Counted from the first letter of the stretch, positions 17,286 through 26,502 are shown. The stretch is 64,000 bases of DNA from Ancylomarina euxina (GCF_003863355.1 NZ_QQWG01000012.1:62001-126000); one strand, 5' to 3'. A program made the numbers and translations. Notes: generated by a model from the letters alone, not told the origin.

Positions 17286-18368
17286 TTACATTTTATATAC
17301 CATTGCATTGATATTCATTCCTGCACCTACCGATGCAAAGACAATGCTATCTCCTTTATTAATTTTGTGAGGTTTCAGTTCATCCTTCAGAATAAGATCC
17401 AGCAGGGTAGGTACGGTTGCAACCGAAGAATTCCCCAACCAGGATATGGTCATTGGCATGATGTTTTCTGGTAATTCATCTATATGATATAGGGCATATA
17501 ATCTTTTTAATATGGCATCATCCATTTTTCCATTGGCTTGATGAATTAGTATCTTTTTTATATCGCCAAGAGGTACTTTGCTCTTTTCAAGACAAGCTTG
17601 AATGGCTTGAGGAACTGTCGTTAGTGCGTATTGGTATAATTTACGGCCATTCATTTTTAAGAATAAGGCATCTTTATGCTCGCTATCAGGATTAAAAGAT
17701 GTAGCCATATACAACATCTCAGAAAACTGGTAGGTATCTGATCGAGTCGTATGGGCTAATATACCAATAGGTGTATCACTTTCTTTTCCTTCAAGAATAA
17801 CAGCGCCAGCCCCATCTGCATAAAGCATACTATCTCTGTCGTAAGGATCTGAAATTCGGGATAAAACGTCGGCGCCAATAATTAATATTTGCTTGGCATC
17901 ACCTGATTTAATGTAATAATCAGCCTGAATAGTAGCTTGCAACCACCCCGGACACCCGAATGGTAGATCGTAAGCAATACAGTTTGGATTTTGAATTTTC
18001 AGCTTATATTTGACCCGTGCAGCTAGACTAGGAACAAGATCTGACTTTCTATTATCATGTTTGACGTCTCCAAAGTTGTGAGCTACGATAATATAATCCA
18101 ATTCTTCTTTATTGATTTTTGAACTTATGATGATATCTTCTGCAGCAAAAAAAGCAATGTCAGATGTGACTAGGTCTTTCGAAACATGTCGTCTCTCAGT
18201 AATCGTAGTTATATCTTCAAACTTTTCAGTTATTTCCTGATTCGATTTCTCACTCTTCTTACCATAAGTGTCGTAAAATTCATGGGTAAGGAAATCTTCA
18301 TTTTTTACTGTTGTTGATGGTATATATTTCCCTGTACCTTTTATAATACTGTAGATTTTACTGCTCAT
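17286..18368 (-). CDS. Ketoacyl-ACP synthase III-like enzyme
   Basis: A 360-residue thiolase-fold protein of the FabH/KAS III group. The catalytic triad is visible: Cys in LPFGCPGWLQ, His in ILIHQANGKM and Asn in WLGNSSVAT. The family condenses an acyl-CoA or acyl starter with malonyl-ACP. No acyl-carrier protein or other fatty-acid gene is adjacent, so this may be a secondary enzyme rather than the housekeeping FabH. Single gene. Confidence 0.85.
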   Translation of the reverse strand: MSSKIYSIIKGTGKYIPSTTVKNEDFLTHEFYDTYGKKSEKSNQEITEKFEDITTITERRHVSKDLVTSDIAFFAAEDIIISSKINKEELDYIIVAHNFGDVKHDNRKSDLVPSLAARVKYKLKIQNPNCIAYDLPFGCPGWLQATIQADYYIKSGDAKQILIIGADVLSRISDPYDRDSMLYADGAGAVILEGKESDTPIGILAHTTRSDTYQFSEMLYMATSFNPDSEHKDALFLKMNGRKLYQYALTTVPQAIQACLEKSKVPLGDIKKILIHQANGKMDDAILKRLYALYHIDELPENIMPMTISWLGNSSVATVPTLLDLILKDELKPHKINKGDSIVFASVGAGMNINAMVYKM

Positions 18369-18668
18369 ATTTTTTGGTTTTCAAATTGTTTAGTGGTGTA
18401 AACGATTCTACTAAGGACGGGGTGAGTGGGATACACTCCAGGCTTTTCAAGTCGAGCTTAATACCTTAATATTAGCAAAATATATTGAATAACTGGCGCT
18501 TATTCCTGCATAAATAATGTGCAAGTAGTTTAAAGGAATGTTTCGGGTGAAGAGAAATATAGAAAGCGGAAAGCTTACATTTAGTGACTTTTGAAGTGTA
18601 AAGCTATAGAATATTGTAAGGGTTTTTAACTTCCTTTGCATTTAAATCAAAAATATTGAATTGAATAT
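18369..18668. other. Divergent intergenic region, no clear feature
   Basis: A 300-bp A/T-rich spacer between the KAS III-like gene and the GNAT gene. It must contain their promoters, but I could not identify convincing -33/-7 pairs. No RNA gene is visible. Confidence 0.45.
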
Positions 18669-19334
18669 ATGAATGAAAATGTTAGAATTGAATACCGTTT
18701 TTCGCATTTGTTGGATGTAGATTATGCTTCTCATCCAAATATGATTACTTATTCAGGCAAAATATTAATTAAATCAGATGATGAATTTGATAATTATGAT
18801 TTAGATGAAATAGAAATTGGTACGATCTGTTTGGAGAGGTATGATTTAAATTTCGAAGCGGGTTATTGTACTTTAATGGAAGCCTTTGATAAAACGCCTT
18901 CATCTTTTGAAGTGGGTACAGCACTATTAAACGATAGCTATGAAAAGATAGATGATAAAATAGTAGAATTGGTCGGAGATAGCTTTAATCGAAACGTTTT
19001 GCTTGTTAAGCAACTTGAGATAAAAGAAAAATACCGCGGAAAAGGATATGGCAAATATGTTTTAAATAGCTTAGGAATTTATTTTAAGTCGACCTGTGCA
19101 TATGTGGCTCTTAAGAGCTTTCCTTTGGGTTTTGAAGGCATTACCGACGATAGAAATTACGATAAAGCACAAGACAGACTTAATTCCTTTTTTTTCAGAT
19201 GTGGGTATAAGAAAATACGTCATGATGCTGATGATATTGAAGAGGATGAGTTTGACGATTTAGATATGGATTTTTTAGATACTGATGAGGTTGAGATGAA
19301 TCATATCTTTATTAAAAACATTTCTCCTGCTTAG
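18669..19334 (+). CDS. GNAT-like acetyltransferase, divergent
   Basis: The 221-residue protein has a GNAT motif A, LEIKEKYRGKGYGKYVLNSL, at about 117-136, and a typical late SFFFRCGYKKIR element. Before them is a roughly 110-residue N-terminal region not typical of small GNAT enzymes. A very acidic tail (DDIEEDEFDDLDMDFLDTDE) follows. The substrate is unknown. A hairpin terminator follows. Confidence 0.65.
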   Translation: MNENVRIEYRFSHLLDVDYASHPNMITYSGKILIKSDDEFDNYDLDEIEIGTICLERYDLNFEAGYCTLMEAFDKTPSSFEVGTALLNDSYEKIDDKIVELVGDSFNRNVLLVKQLEIKEKYRGKGYGKYVLNSLGIYFKSTCAYVALKSFPLGFEGITDDRNYDKAQDRLNSFFFRCGYKKIRHDADDIEEDEFDDLDMDFLDTDEVEMNHIFIKNISPA

Positions 19335-19392
19335 AGATTCAATTGGATAAATTGATGGGATTGTTACTATTGGATAGATAGTGTAAAAAGCG

Positions 19393-19430
19393 AAAATGCC
19401 ACATCAAGGAAGCGTAGATGTGGCATTCTC
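19393..19430. terminator. Bidirectional terminator
   Basis: AATGCCACATC and GATGTGGCATT form a perfect 11-bp stem with an 11-nt loop between the convergent GNAT and carboxypeptidase genes. The flanking T-tract is poor. Confidence 0.65.
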
Positions 19431-19460
19431 TGAGTAATATACAGAGTGTATATGTCTTTA

Positions 19461-20588
19461 TTATCTTAGTTGATCAACCACCTGTAAAATTGGGTGTAAT
19501 ATAGATTCTCCAAATAAAATACTTCTTTCTGGAGACCATCCAAATTCAGGATCTGGTAGATCATTATTGTCCTTAAATGGCATTTCAATGGTCAAAGATA
19601 AACATTTATATCGTTCCCCAATATGTTTTGAACAAATAGCTAGATTAGCCTGCCCAGGTTCATTCTTTGGGTAACCGTTAGTGTCTTGGAAATCAGGGCA
19701 TGAAGCTATCCATGATCCGATGAATTTTTCTAAAAGATTTTTTAATCTGTCATCAAAAGAAGGGATACCTTCTATACTAGAAATGAAGTTATAAGGTAGT
19801 GCTTCGTCACCATGAATATCAATGTTTAAATCACAACCGTATTTATCCATTATATTGCGAACGTGATAAACTTCTGGGCTATAATCCAGTTTAGGCTCTG
19901 CCCATTCGCGATTAAGATTGGCACCCGCCGCATTCGACCTTAAATTCCCTAGAATACTACCGTCAATATTCATATTTGGAACAATATAGAAAACTGCTTT
20001 GCTCAATAGAGTTCTTGAGACAGCATCATCTTCGTCTAGAATTCTTCCCAGGAAACCTTCCATAAACCATTCTGCCATCGATTCACCTGGATGTTGACGT
20101 GCAATCATCCAAATCTTTTTCTTCTCAGGAGATTCTTCTCCAACGATAAGCATGTCAATATCCCGCCCCTGAACAGTTTCACCTATCGAAACCAATTCGC
20201 ACTCTGGTGAAAGCTGAGCGTTGTGAACGAGGTTAAGATGTTGCTCATAAGTATATGGCGCAAAATATGCGTAAAATACCGAATTGAATTCTGGAGTATG
20301 TTCAATCACTAATTCTTTACCATCGTAAGTACTTGGCACTCTAAACCAGGTTTCCTTATCGTATGACGCTGCTGTGTGATAGCCTTCGTATCCTTCAGGA
20401 TATGAGGCCTCAGAAGCATTTAGGATACGCATTTTACAAGATTGATTTTGTGCACCTTGTAAACGGAAGTGGAACCATTGAAAGAAATCGGAATGGGTAT
20501 CTTTATTAATTTCAAGTTGAATGTTTGAAGCTGTGGTGCAATCTATGACTTTGATGTTACCACTATCAAAATTTGAATTGATTTTCAT
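19461..20588 (-). CDS. M14-type cytosolic carboxypeptidase (CCP-like)
   Basis: A 375-residue zinc carboxypeptidase without signal peptide. The first zinc ligands are in ARQHPGESMAEWF (HxxE). The substrate-binding NLNREW and the third zinc ligand in NIDIHGDEALPYNF follow. The catalytic Glu is in LTIEMPFKD. The N-terminal roughly 120-residue beta domain is the usual partner domain in the cytosolic carboxypeptidase (CCP/AGBL) group, whose eukaryotic members remove glutamates from tubulin. The bacterial substrate is unknown. Confidence 0.85.
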   Translation of the reverse strand: MKINSNFDSGNIKVIDCTTASNIQLEINKDTHSDFFQWFHFRLQGAQNQSCKMRILNASEASYPEGYEGYHTAASYDKETWFRVPSTYDGKELVIEHTPEFNSVFYAYFAPYTYEQHLNLVHNAQLSPECELVSIGETVQGRDIDMLIVGEESPEKKKIWMIARQHPGESMAEWFMEGFLGRILDEDDAVSRTLLSKAVFYIVPNMNIDGSILGNLRSNAAGANLNREWAEPKLDYSPEVYHVRNIMDKYGCDLNIDIHGDEALPYNFISSIEGIPSFDDRLKNLLEKFIGSWIASCPDFQDTNGYPKNEPGQANLAICSKHIGERYKCLSLTIEMPFKDNNDLPDPEFGWSPERSILFGESILHPILQVVDQLR

Positions 20589-20709
20589 ATTGAGTGTTTT
20601 TGTTGTCTTTTTTTTTATCGATAACCAAAGATAATTTATTTGGAAACTTACACCTATAGTTTGTCTTTATTTCTACTCAAAAACTAAAGGGCCTAAATGA
20701 ACACGCTTA

Positions 20710-20739
20710 TTGATAAACTTAATTATTTGTATAAATTTG
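20710..20739 (+). promoter_or_regulatory. Bacteroidota-type promoter of mltG
   Basis: TTG at 20710-20712 is followed after exactly 19 nt by TAAATTTG (20732-20739). This matches the -33/-7 consensus TTG and TAnnTTTG of the Bacteroidota primary sigma factor. The mltG ATG lies 32 nt downstream. Confidence 0.6.
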
Positions 20740-20771
20740 TGGATAAGCATACGATCCGAAAATAAAGAAAT

Positions 20772-21842
20772 ATGATCAATCTATTTAGACTAGAGAAACT
20801 TCAATCGAAAAAACTAAAATATGGACTGATTGCCATTTTTATTTTATTCGTTGTGGTTGGAACAGTTTTGTTGAAATACTACCGTAATATTTTTTCATCG
20901 AATATCGATTTGGGTGAGAAAACCGAATTATTTATTCAAATTCCATCGGGGGCAGATATGCAATCGGTTCTTCATTTATTTGAAGAGAGTCATTGTGTGA
21001 TCAATTTATCTTCCTTGGAGTGGGTAATGAATAAGAAGCATTATGGTGAATTAGTCAAATCCGGACAATATCGAATCGAAGAGGGTATGAGTAATAATAA
21101 CCTGGTTAATATTTTGCGATCAGGGGATCAGGCCCCTATTAATTTAACATTTAATAATACCCGTACTCTGGAAGAGTTTGCTGGTAAAATTGGCAGTCAA
21201 ATTGAGTCTGATTCTCTAAGTATCCTGAACTTTTTGAAGGATGAGGCTAGCTTAAAGCCTTATGGTTTTAAACCAGAAACGGTTATTGGGCTATTTATTC
21301 CCAACTCTTATCAGGTTTATTGGAATATGAGTCCAAAGTCATTTACAGATCGTATGTATAAGGAATATGTAAAGTTCTGGAATGTGGATAGGATGAAAAA
21401 GGCATCAAAGCTGAATCTAACACCTATGCAAGTAAGTACATTGGCTTCTATTGTTGATGAGGAAACCATTAAAGAAGACGAAAAAGCTCGCGTTGCAGGT
21501 GTTTATATAAATCGTTTAAAGCGAGGTATAAAGCTTGATGCTGATCCAACCTTAAAATTTGCTTGGGGAGACTTTTCAATGCGTCGTGTTCTAAATAAGC
21601 ATAAGGCTATAAAATCACCTTATAATACTTATAAATATGCAGGTTTACCTCCAGGTCCAATACGTCAAGCTTCCGTATCAGGTTTAAATTCAGTGCTTAA
21701 CTGTGAAACTCACAAATACATTTATTTCTGTGCCAGTCCTGAATTTAATGGCTATCATGTTTTTGCAAGTAGCCTTAGAGAGCACAACAAGAATGCCGCT
21801 AATTACCAACGAGCTCTTAACTTACAGCGTATTTTTAAATAA
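20772..21842 (+). CDS. mltG: Endolytic murein transglycosylase MltG
   Basis: A 356-residue inner-membrane lytic transglycosylase that cuts nascent peptidoglycan strands. It has one N-terminal transmembrane helix (about 18-37), a LysM-like region and the YceG catalytic domain. The family signature is visible in SIVDEETIKEDEKARVAGVY, where the second Glu pair includes the catalytic residue. NRLKRGIKLDADPT and YKYAGLPPGPI follow. It has its own promoter and a terminator shared with murB. Confidence 0.93.
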   Translation: MINLFRLEKLQSKKLKYGLIAIFILFVVVGTVLLKYYRNIFSSNIDLGEKTELFIQIPSGADMQSVLHLFEESHCVINLSSLEWVMNKKHYGELVKSGQYRIEEGMSNNNLVNILRSGDQAPINLTFNNTRTLEEFAGKIGSQIESDSLSILNFLKDEASLKPYGFKPETVIGLFIPNSYQVYWNMSPKSFTDRMYKEYVKFWNVDRMKKASKLNLTPMQVSTLASIVDEETIKEDEKARVAGVYINRLKRGIKLDADPTLKFAWGDFSMRRVLNKHKAIKSPYNTYKYAGLPPGPIRQASVSGLNSVLNCETHKYIYFCASPEFNGYHVFASSLREHNKNAANYQRALNLQRIFK

Positions 21843-21895
21843 GGTCTAAAGGTTGAAGTCAAAAAAAAATAAAAGATCAAAAAAGCCTATATAAG

Positions 21896-21925
21896 AAAAG
21901 AGTGATTAGCAATAATCACTCTTTT
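21896..21925. terminator. Bidirectional terminator between mltG and murB
   Basis: AAAAGAGTGATTA and TAATCACTCTTTT form a perfect 13-bp stem with a 4-nt loop between these convergent genes. Confidence 0.9.
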
Positions 21926-21948
21926 CTGTGTAAATTATTTTATCGAAT

Positions 21949-22962
21949 CTATATCGCATTGACTTCCATTTCAAGTTTGACGCCATATTTTAGAAGAACT
22001 GACTTTTTAATATCATTGGCTAGTTGAAGCACTTCGTATCCTTTCGCATCCCCTAGATTAACTAGCACAAGAGCTTGGTCTTTATGAACGCCAGCCTGCC
22101 CAACTTGTTTTCCTTTCCATCCACATTGCTCAATTAACCAGCCAGCAGCTAGTTTGGTGTTTGTATTATCCACCTCGTAATTTGGACAATCAGGATGTTT
22201 AGATAATAATTGTTCTGCAAATCGAGTATCCACAATTGGGTTCTTAAAGAAAGAGCCTGCATTACCAATCACTTTAGGATCGGGTAGCTTAGATTCTCTA
22301 ATCTTGATAATAACCTCCCTAATGTTTTTTAGGTTGATGTCATCATAGCTTTCAAGTTCTTTACTTATGGCACCATACTCTAGGTTAAACTCTGGTTTTT
22401 TACTCAATCGGAAATAAACGTAGGTGATGATAAAAAGGTTCTTGTATTCTTTTTTGAATACAGAATCACGATAGTCGAACTCACAATGGAAATTTTGAAA
22501 CTCAACTTGTCTCTTACTTTCTATCGATATGGCATCAAGCTTTTCAACAACCTGAGAGGCTTCTACGCCGTATGCTCCAATGTTTTGAACAGGTACTGCA
22601 CCAACGACTCCTGGAATATTAGATAAGTTCTCGATTCCACCATAACCATTTGTTACAGCCCAAGCTACTAACTCATCCCAATCTTCGTTAGCACCAGCTT
22701 TCACTAAAACTGAATCTTTGTTATCAGACACAATTTCGATGCCTTTGATATTTGGATGAAGAACTAAACCATCATAGTCGTCTGTGAATAACAAGTTGCT
22801 GCCTCCACCAAGAATTAGGTATTTGACGTTATCTAGCGGATTGTCGTCTAGAAAAGACTTGATTTCATCAATCGTGTCGAACTCGAAAAAGTAATCCGCT
22901 TTGGCTTTAATGCCAAATGTATTATAAGGTTTTAAAGAGTAATTTTCGTGTAGAATAGCCAT
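21949..22962 (-). CDS. murB: UDP-N-acetylenolpyruvoylglucosamine reductase MurB
   Basis: A 337-residue FAD enzyme that reduces UDP-GlcNAc-enolpyruvate to UDP-MurNAc in the cytoplasm. Visible are the NTFGIKAKA start, the FAD-binding GGGSNLL, IPGVVGAVPVQNIGAYGVE, the catalytic-Ser segment GNAGSFFKNP and the late AGWLIEQCGWKG. The length fits type I MurB (E. coli-like). It may be co-transcribed with the aldolase gene, whose stop lies 27 nt upstream. Confidence 0.95.
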   Translation of the reverse strand: MAILHENYSLKPYNTFGIKAKADYFFEFDTIDEIKSFLDDNPLDNVKYLILGGGSNLLFTDDYDGLVLHPNIKGIEIVSDNKDSVLVKAGANEDWDELVAWAVTNGYGGIENLSNIPGVVGAVPVQNIGAYGVEASQVVEKLDAISIESKRQVEFQNFHCEFDYRDSVFKKEYKNLFIITYVYFRLSKKPEFNLEYGAISKELESYDDINLKNIREVIIKIRESKLPDPKVIGNAGSFFKNPIVDTRFAEQLLSKHPDCPNYEVDNTNTKLAAGWLIEQCGWKGKQVGQAGVHKDQALVLVNLGDAKGYEVLQLANDIKKSVLLKYGVKLEMEVNAI

Positions 22963-22989
22963 TTAGCAATTTGTAATTAATAATTGAGA

Positions 22990-24018
22990 TTAGCTCAGTT
23001 GTTCTTTCAGTAAAGTAACAAAGCCTTTTATATCATCTTCAGTGGTATCGAAAGAGCACAACCATCTGACTTCACCAGCATGCTCGTTCCAGACCCAAAA
23101 GAAGTATTCATTCTGAAGTTTTTCAATTTTATCTTTAGGAATGATGGCCCAAATACCATTGGTTTGAACCTCTTGAGTAATTTTTATTGCTGGAATATTT
23201 CGAACTTCTGATTCCAGAAGCCCAGCCATTTTATTGGCATGACGAGCCGTTTTTAACCAAAGGTCATCGGTTAATAGAGCTTCGAATTGACAGGCAATAT
23301 ATTTCATTTTCGAACAAAGCTGCATGCTCTGTTTTCGGACATATTTGGCATTTTTTGAAAGCTCTGGATTGAAGAAGATAACAGCTTCACCAAGCATCAT
23401 CCCATTCTTTGTTCCTCCAAAACTTAAAACATCAACACCCGCTTTATTGGTGATTTCTTTCACATCAACATCTAAACTCGCTACTGCATTAGCCAATCGA
23501 GCACCATCCATATGCACATACATATCGTGCTCATGTGCCAAATCGCAAATTGCCTTAACTTCTTCGGGAGTATATACAGTACCCAACTCGGTGCATTGAG
23601 TGATTGAGATAACCTTAGGTTGTGAATGGTGTTCAAAACCAAAACCGTGTAGTTGCGTTTTTATCAAGTCAGGAGTTAGTTTACCATCAGTAACTTCAAT
23701 AGGGATAAACTTACAGCCTGTAAATTTATCTGGGGCACCACATTCGTCAACTTGTATGTGAGCTGTAGATGGACAAATAACAGAATTCCATGACTGTGTT
23801 AGAGTTGATAAGCCAATAACATTAGCTCCAGTACCATTAAAAACAAAATAAACATCGATGTTTTCCCCAAACAAATGCTTGAATTTTTCGATGGCAGATG
23901 CCGTATAAGGATCACCTCCATAAGCCATAGAATGACCATAGTTAACCTTCTGAATGGCTTCCATTACCTCTGGTAAAACGCCTGAAAAATTGTCGCTGGC
24001 AAATCCTCGTTTATTCAT
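22990..24018 (-). CDS. Low-specificity threonine aldolase
   Basis: A 342-residue fold-type I PLP enzyme of the threonine aldolase/beta-eliminating lyase family, which splits L-threonine or allo-threonine into glycine and acetaldehyde. It starts with the family pattern RGFASDNFSGVLPEVMEAI. YVHMDGARLANA carries the PLP-binding Asp, and VLSFGGTKNGMMLGE has the Schiff-base Lys. It lies upstream of murB on the same strand. Confidence 0.9.
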   Translation of the reverse strand: MNKRGFASDNFSGVLPEVMEAIQKVNYGHSMAYGGDPYTASAIEKFKHLFGENIDVYFVFNGTGANVIGLSTLTQSWNSVICPSTAHIQVDECGAPDKFTGCKFIPIEVTDGKLTPDLIKTQLHGFGFEHHSQPKVISITQCTELGTVYTPEEVKAICDLAHEHDMYVHMDGARLANAVASLDVDVKEITNKAGVDVLSFGGTKNGMMLGEAVIFFNPELSKNAKYVRKQSMQLCSKMKYIACQFEALLTDDLWLKTARHANKMAGLLESEVRNIPAIKITQEVQTNGIWAIIPKDKIEKLQNEYFFWVWNEHAGEVRWLCSFDTTEDDIKGFVTLLKEQLS

Positions 24019-24121
24019 GTTAAGTGTGTTTAAATGATTAGCTTTTTAGAGAAGCTAAAAATAGCGTTTATTCTGCAAAGAGAAGGTGGGATACTTGCTG
24101 AAATTTTTAAGCAGATAAAAG

Positions 24122-24163
24122 AAAGCCCTATTCTTTACAAATATTTGAATAGAAGAGAGCTTT
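24122..24163 (-). terminator. Imperfect long hairpin, possible terminator
   Basis: On the minus strand a stem beginning AAAGC and closing GCTTT, with internal mismatches and CAAATATTTG at its tip, is followed by TTTCTTTT. It lies just after the outer-membrane protein gene at 24180-24929. Confidence 0.45.
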
Positions 24164-24179
24164 GTTTAATAGGGAGGCT

Positions 24180-24929
24180 TTAGATCTTCCCGATATTCCA
24201 GCTGCAGCCAAGTGCAAAATAATGCATGTCGTGATTTAATCCCAAACCAAAGGAGACATCCAATTGTAGATTATCTTTAATAAGGTAGGTTAAACCAGAA
24301 TCAAAATTTGTTTCCCAGTTTGAAAATTCGGCATGCTCGCCATAAAGTTCTACATAAGTTCCAAACTTCTCACCTAGTCCAATGCCAAGAGCTACAGAAT
24401 AAGTTAAATCACCCTTGCCTTCTCCCATATTATTGTATCCCACATTGTATCCTAAACCCAGTTTGTCATTAATTTTGTGAGATATGGCAAGCTTGTTCAC
24501 TGTACCATATTTGTCATTTGTTAGACCTTTTGATCCAGTGGGTAGTATCAGGTGAGATAGAAAAGCAATCTCAGTGTTGATGCCTTCCTTTTTTAATAAC
24601 TGAATTTTGGTTCCGATTTCCAGATCGCTAATACCAAATTCATTTTGCGAGCTCACATCATTTTTAATGTTTTCGAATTGTTCAACAAATCGAAGTTCTA
24701 TGTCTTTTGTAAGCCCATATCGTAATAATGTTGACGGAATTAAAGTTTGTTTGATTAATCCATTTTCATAATTACCAAATAGGATGCCACTCTCAATCTG
24801 TAGACTTTTTAGCGGAACAGTTGAAGATGATTCAGTTTGATCGGGTCTGTCTGTAACAATGGTTTGTGCTTTAAGTCCCAAGTTAAAGATCATTAGAGCG
24901 AATAGGAGTGTGTATATTTTATTCATCAT
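24180..24929 (-). CDS. Outer-membrane beta-barrel protein, MetA-like transporter family
   Basis: The 249-residue protein has a signal peptide ending at LKAQ, then TIVTDRPDQTESSSTVP. This is the typical start of Bacteroidota proteins annotated as transporters of the phenol-degradation MetA family. Repeated beta strands with LATKL-like alternation and a YNVGYNNMGEGKGD hairpin follow. The substrate is unknown. There are two adjacent ATG codons, so the start may be 24926. Confidence 0.68.
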   Translation of the reverse strand: MMNKIYTLLFALMIFNLGLKAQTIVTDRPDQTESSSTVPLKSLQIESGILFGNYENGLIKQTLIPSTLLRYGLTKDIELRFVEQFENIKNDVSSQNEFGISDLEIGTKIQLLKKEGINTEIAFLSHLILPTGSKGLTNDKYGTVNKLAISHKINDKLGLGYNVGYNNMGEGKGDLTYSVALGIGLGEKFGTYVELYGEHAEFSNWETNFDSGLTYLIKDNLQLDVSFGLGLNHDMHYFALGCSWNIGKI

Positions 24930-25060
24930 TTTTAGTTTTATTATTAATAATGTGAATGTAATTATACAAAAGAGAATAAAAAAGATCTGAGTATCTTATT
25001 TTAAGATTTGCACGATTAAGAATGAGTTAATTTAGCATGATGAATTTAATGCTAGCAAGA

Positions 25061-25080
25061 AAAGCAGCCCGAAAGCTGCT
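25061..25080 (-). terminator. Terminator after NTF2-like gene
   Basis: Read on the minus strand, AGCAGC and GCTGCT enclose a TTTCGG loop, then TTTTC. The same hairpin type occurs twice more, on either side of the RAYT element. Confidence 0.7.
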
Positions 25081-25106
25081 CGTTTATATAGAAATTTAAT
25101 AGGGTA

Positions 25107-25583
25107 TTATTTTGAATCTTTCTTCTCCTTAGGAATAGCATAGAATATCTTGCTTACTATTTTCCAACCATCTTCAAATTTGATTAGTGATAGATAATCG
25201 ATGTATTTTTTCTCACCCCCTTCATAGAATTCTATCTTGGCAGTGGATACATTTCCTGTAACATCTACAAACAAAAATTTAATAGTCGTGAATTCGTCTT
25301 GAAAAGCATATCTATGCTTCTTTTTGCCTTCTTTGGCATTTTCTATCCAGTTGTAAATAGGGTGCTTCCACATGGTGTTGCCCTTTCCTGCACCCATTAG
25401 ATTAAAGCCTGGATGAATGCCTTTATTTACAGCAACTTCATCTGCATTATTACATAGACCATCAACATAAGCATCTTGTATGACCTTTTTAATGCTATCT
25501 GTTTCCTTTTGAATATCATCCTGAGCGAACGAAATCGAGTATACAGATACGAAACAGATCAAAGCTAGAATAAGTTTTTTCAT
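25107..25583 (-). CDS. Exported NTF2-like/lumazine-binding-like protein
   Basis: The 158-residue protein has a signal peptide ending near ISFAQ. The helix-rich start (DSIKKVIQDAYVDGLCNNADEV) and the strands YIDYLSLIKFEDGWKIVSKIF match the NTF2-fold family named putative lumazine-binding in Bacteroidota. The catalytic or binding role is unknown. It is a single gene with its own terminator. Confidence 0.7.
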   Translation of the reverse strand: MKKLILALICFVSVYSISFAQDDIQKETDSIKKVIQDAYVDGLCNNADEVAVNKGIHPGFNLMGAGKGNTMWKHPIYNWIENAKEGKKKHRYAFQDEFTTIKFLFVDVTGNVSTAKIEFYEGGEKKYIDYLSLIKFEDGWKIVSKIFYAIPKEKKDSK

Positions 25584-25693
25584 CGTGAGTAGGTTTTGAT
25601 TAATGTTGTTTGATTTTGAAGATGACTAATTTAGTAAAACATATTGATAGTTAAAAGTTTACATGTGGGATCAAAATGAAGTGCTTATAGGGC

Positions 25694-25719
25694 ATAAAAA
25701 AAAGCAGCTCGAAAGCCGC
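25694..25719. repeat. Direct repeat copy 1 (terminator-like)
   Basis: AT, eight A, then GCAGCTCGAAAGCCGC. An almost identical copy lies at 26448-26472. The copies bracket the RAYT element. This copy has no minus-strand gene to terminate. Confidence 0.8.
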
Positions 25720-25725
25720 ATAGCT

Positions 25726-25774
25726 ATCCCAGATATGTTATCTGGGATTATTGAGTTGTCGATTTACAATCGAC
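25726..25774. repeat. Left terminal hairpin pair of RAYT element
   Basis: A 23-nt hairpin (10-bp stem ATCCCAGATA, loop TGT) is separated by the 9-nt linker TATTGAGTT from a 17-nt hairpin (7-bp stem GTCGATT, loop TAC). It is the mirror image in size and order of the pair on the other side of the transposase gene. Confidence 0.85.
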
Positions 25775-25831
25775 TTTTCATCATAAAAAAAGAGGTGTTG
25801 ATTCTAATCTAATTAGTTTGTAATTTCAGAT

Positions 25832-26371
25832 ATGGGAATTAGAAATAAAATATCTGACGGTTATGTTTATTTTTTGACATTGACTGTTGTTGAATGGGTT
25901 GATGTATTTACACGACCGGTCTACAAGCATATTATCATCGATTCTTTAATTTTTTGTCAAAAAGAGAAGGGCTTGATTATTTATAGCTGGTGCTTAATGA
26001 GTAACCATTTACATTTAATAGTGCAAGCTAAAGAAGACATCAACTTGTCAGATATATTAAGGGATTTTAAGAAATTTACAAGTAAACAAATTATTAAAAG
26101 GATGCTTGAAAATCCTGAAAGTCGAAGAGAATGGATGTTGGATCGTTTTAGGTTTGCAGGGAAGTTCAAAAAGAATGTGACGTACAAATTTTGGCAAGAT
26201 GGAAATGAAGCTAAAGAAATTCATTCTTCGGAATTTTTATTGCAAAAATTAGAATACATTCACGACAATCCAGTTAAAGCAGAGATTGTTGAGAATCCTA
26301 ATGATTATAAATACAGTTCTGCTATTAATTACGCAGGTGGGAAAGGTCTAATTGATGTTGTTTTAATTTGA
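25832..26371 (+). mobile_element. RAYT (REP-associated Y1 transposase) gene
   Basis: A 179-residue Y1 HUH-family transposase of the REP-associated type. The metal-binding HUH motif is H59-L-H61 in MSNHLHLIVQ. The likely nucleophile is Y142 in LEYIHDNPVKA, the classic RAYT signature. The length is normal and no disruption is visible. Such proteins bind and cut single-stranded hairpins. Here a hairpin pair lies 57 nt before the ATG and another starts 7 nt after the stop. The whole unit spans about 25726-26426. Confidence 0.88.
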
Positions 26372-26377
26372 ATTTTA

Positions 26378-26426
26378 GGGGATTTTAAATCCCCAACTCT
26401 CAACCTGCTGATTGCAAATCAGCAGG
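26378..26426. repeat. Right terminal hairpin pair of RAYT element
   Basis: A 17-nt hairpin (7-bp stem GGGGATT, loop TTA) is separated by the 9-nt linker AACTCTCAA from a 23-nt hairpin (10-bp stem CCTGCTGATT, loop GCA). Three of the four hairpins in the element share GATT/AATC at the top of the stem. Confidence 0.85.
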
Positions 26427-26447
26427 AAGCGAAATCATTTAATGGTT

Positions 26448-26474
26448 ATAAAAAAAGCAGCTCGAAAGCCGCTT
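26448..26474 (-). terminator. Terminator of C69 peptidase gene; direct repeat copy 2
   Basis: On the minus strand GCGGC and GCTGC pair around TTTCGA and are followed by seven T. It lies 30 nt after the peptidase stop. It repeats the sequence at 25694-25719. Confidence 0.75.
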
Positions 26475-26502
26475 TTGTATTTTATTCTATGTGGGATGAG
26501 AA

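Noticed and set aside
18447-18641. A 64-codon minus-strand frame upstream of the KAS III-like gene
   Set aside because: No recognisable family or start signal; composition matches A/T-rich spacer.
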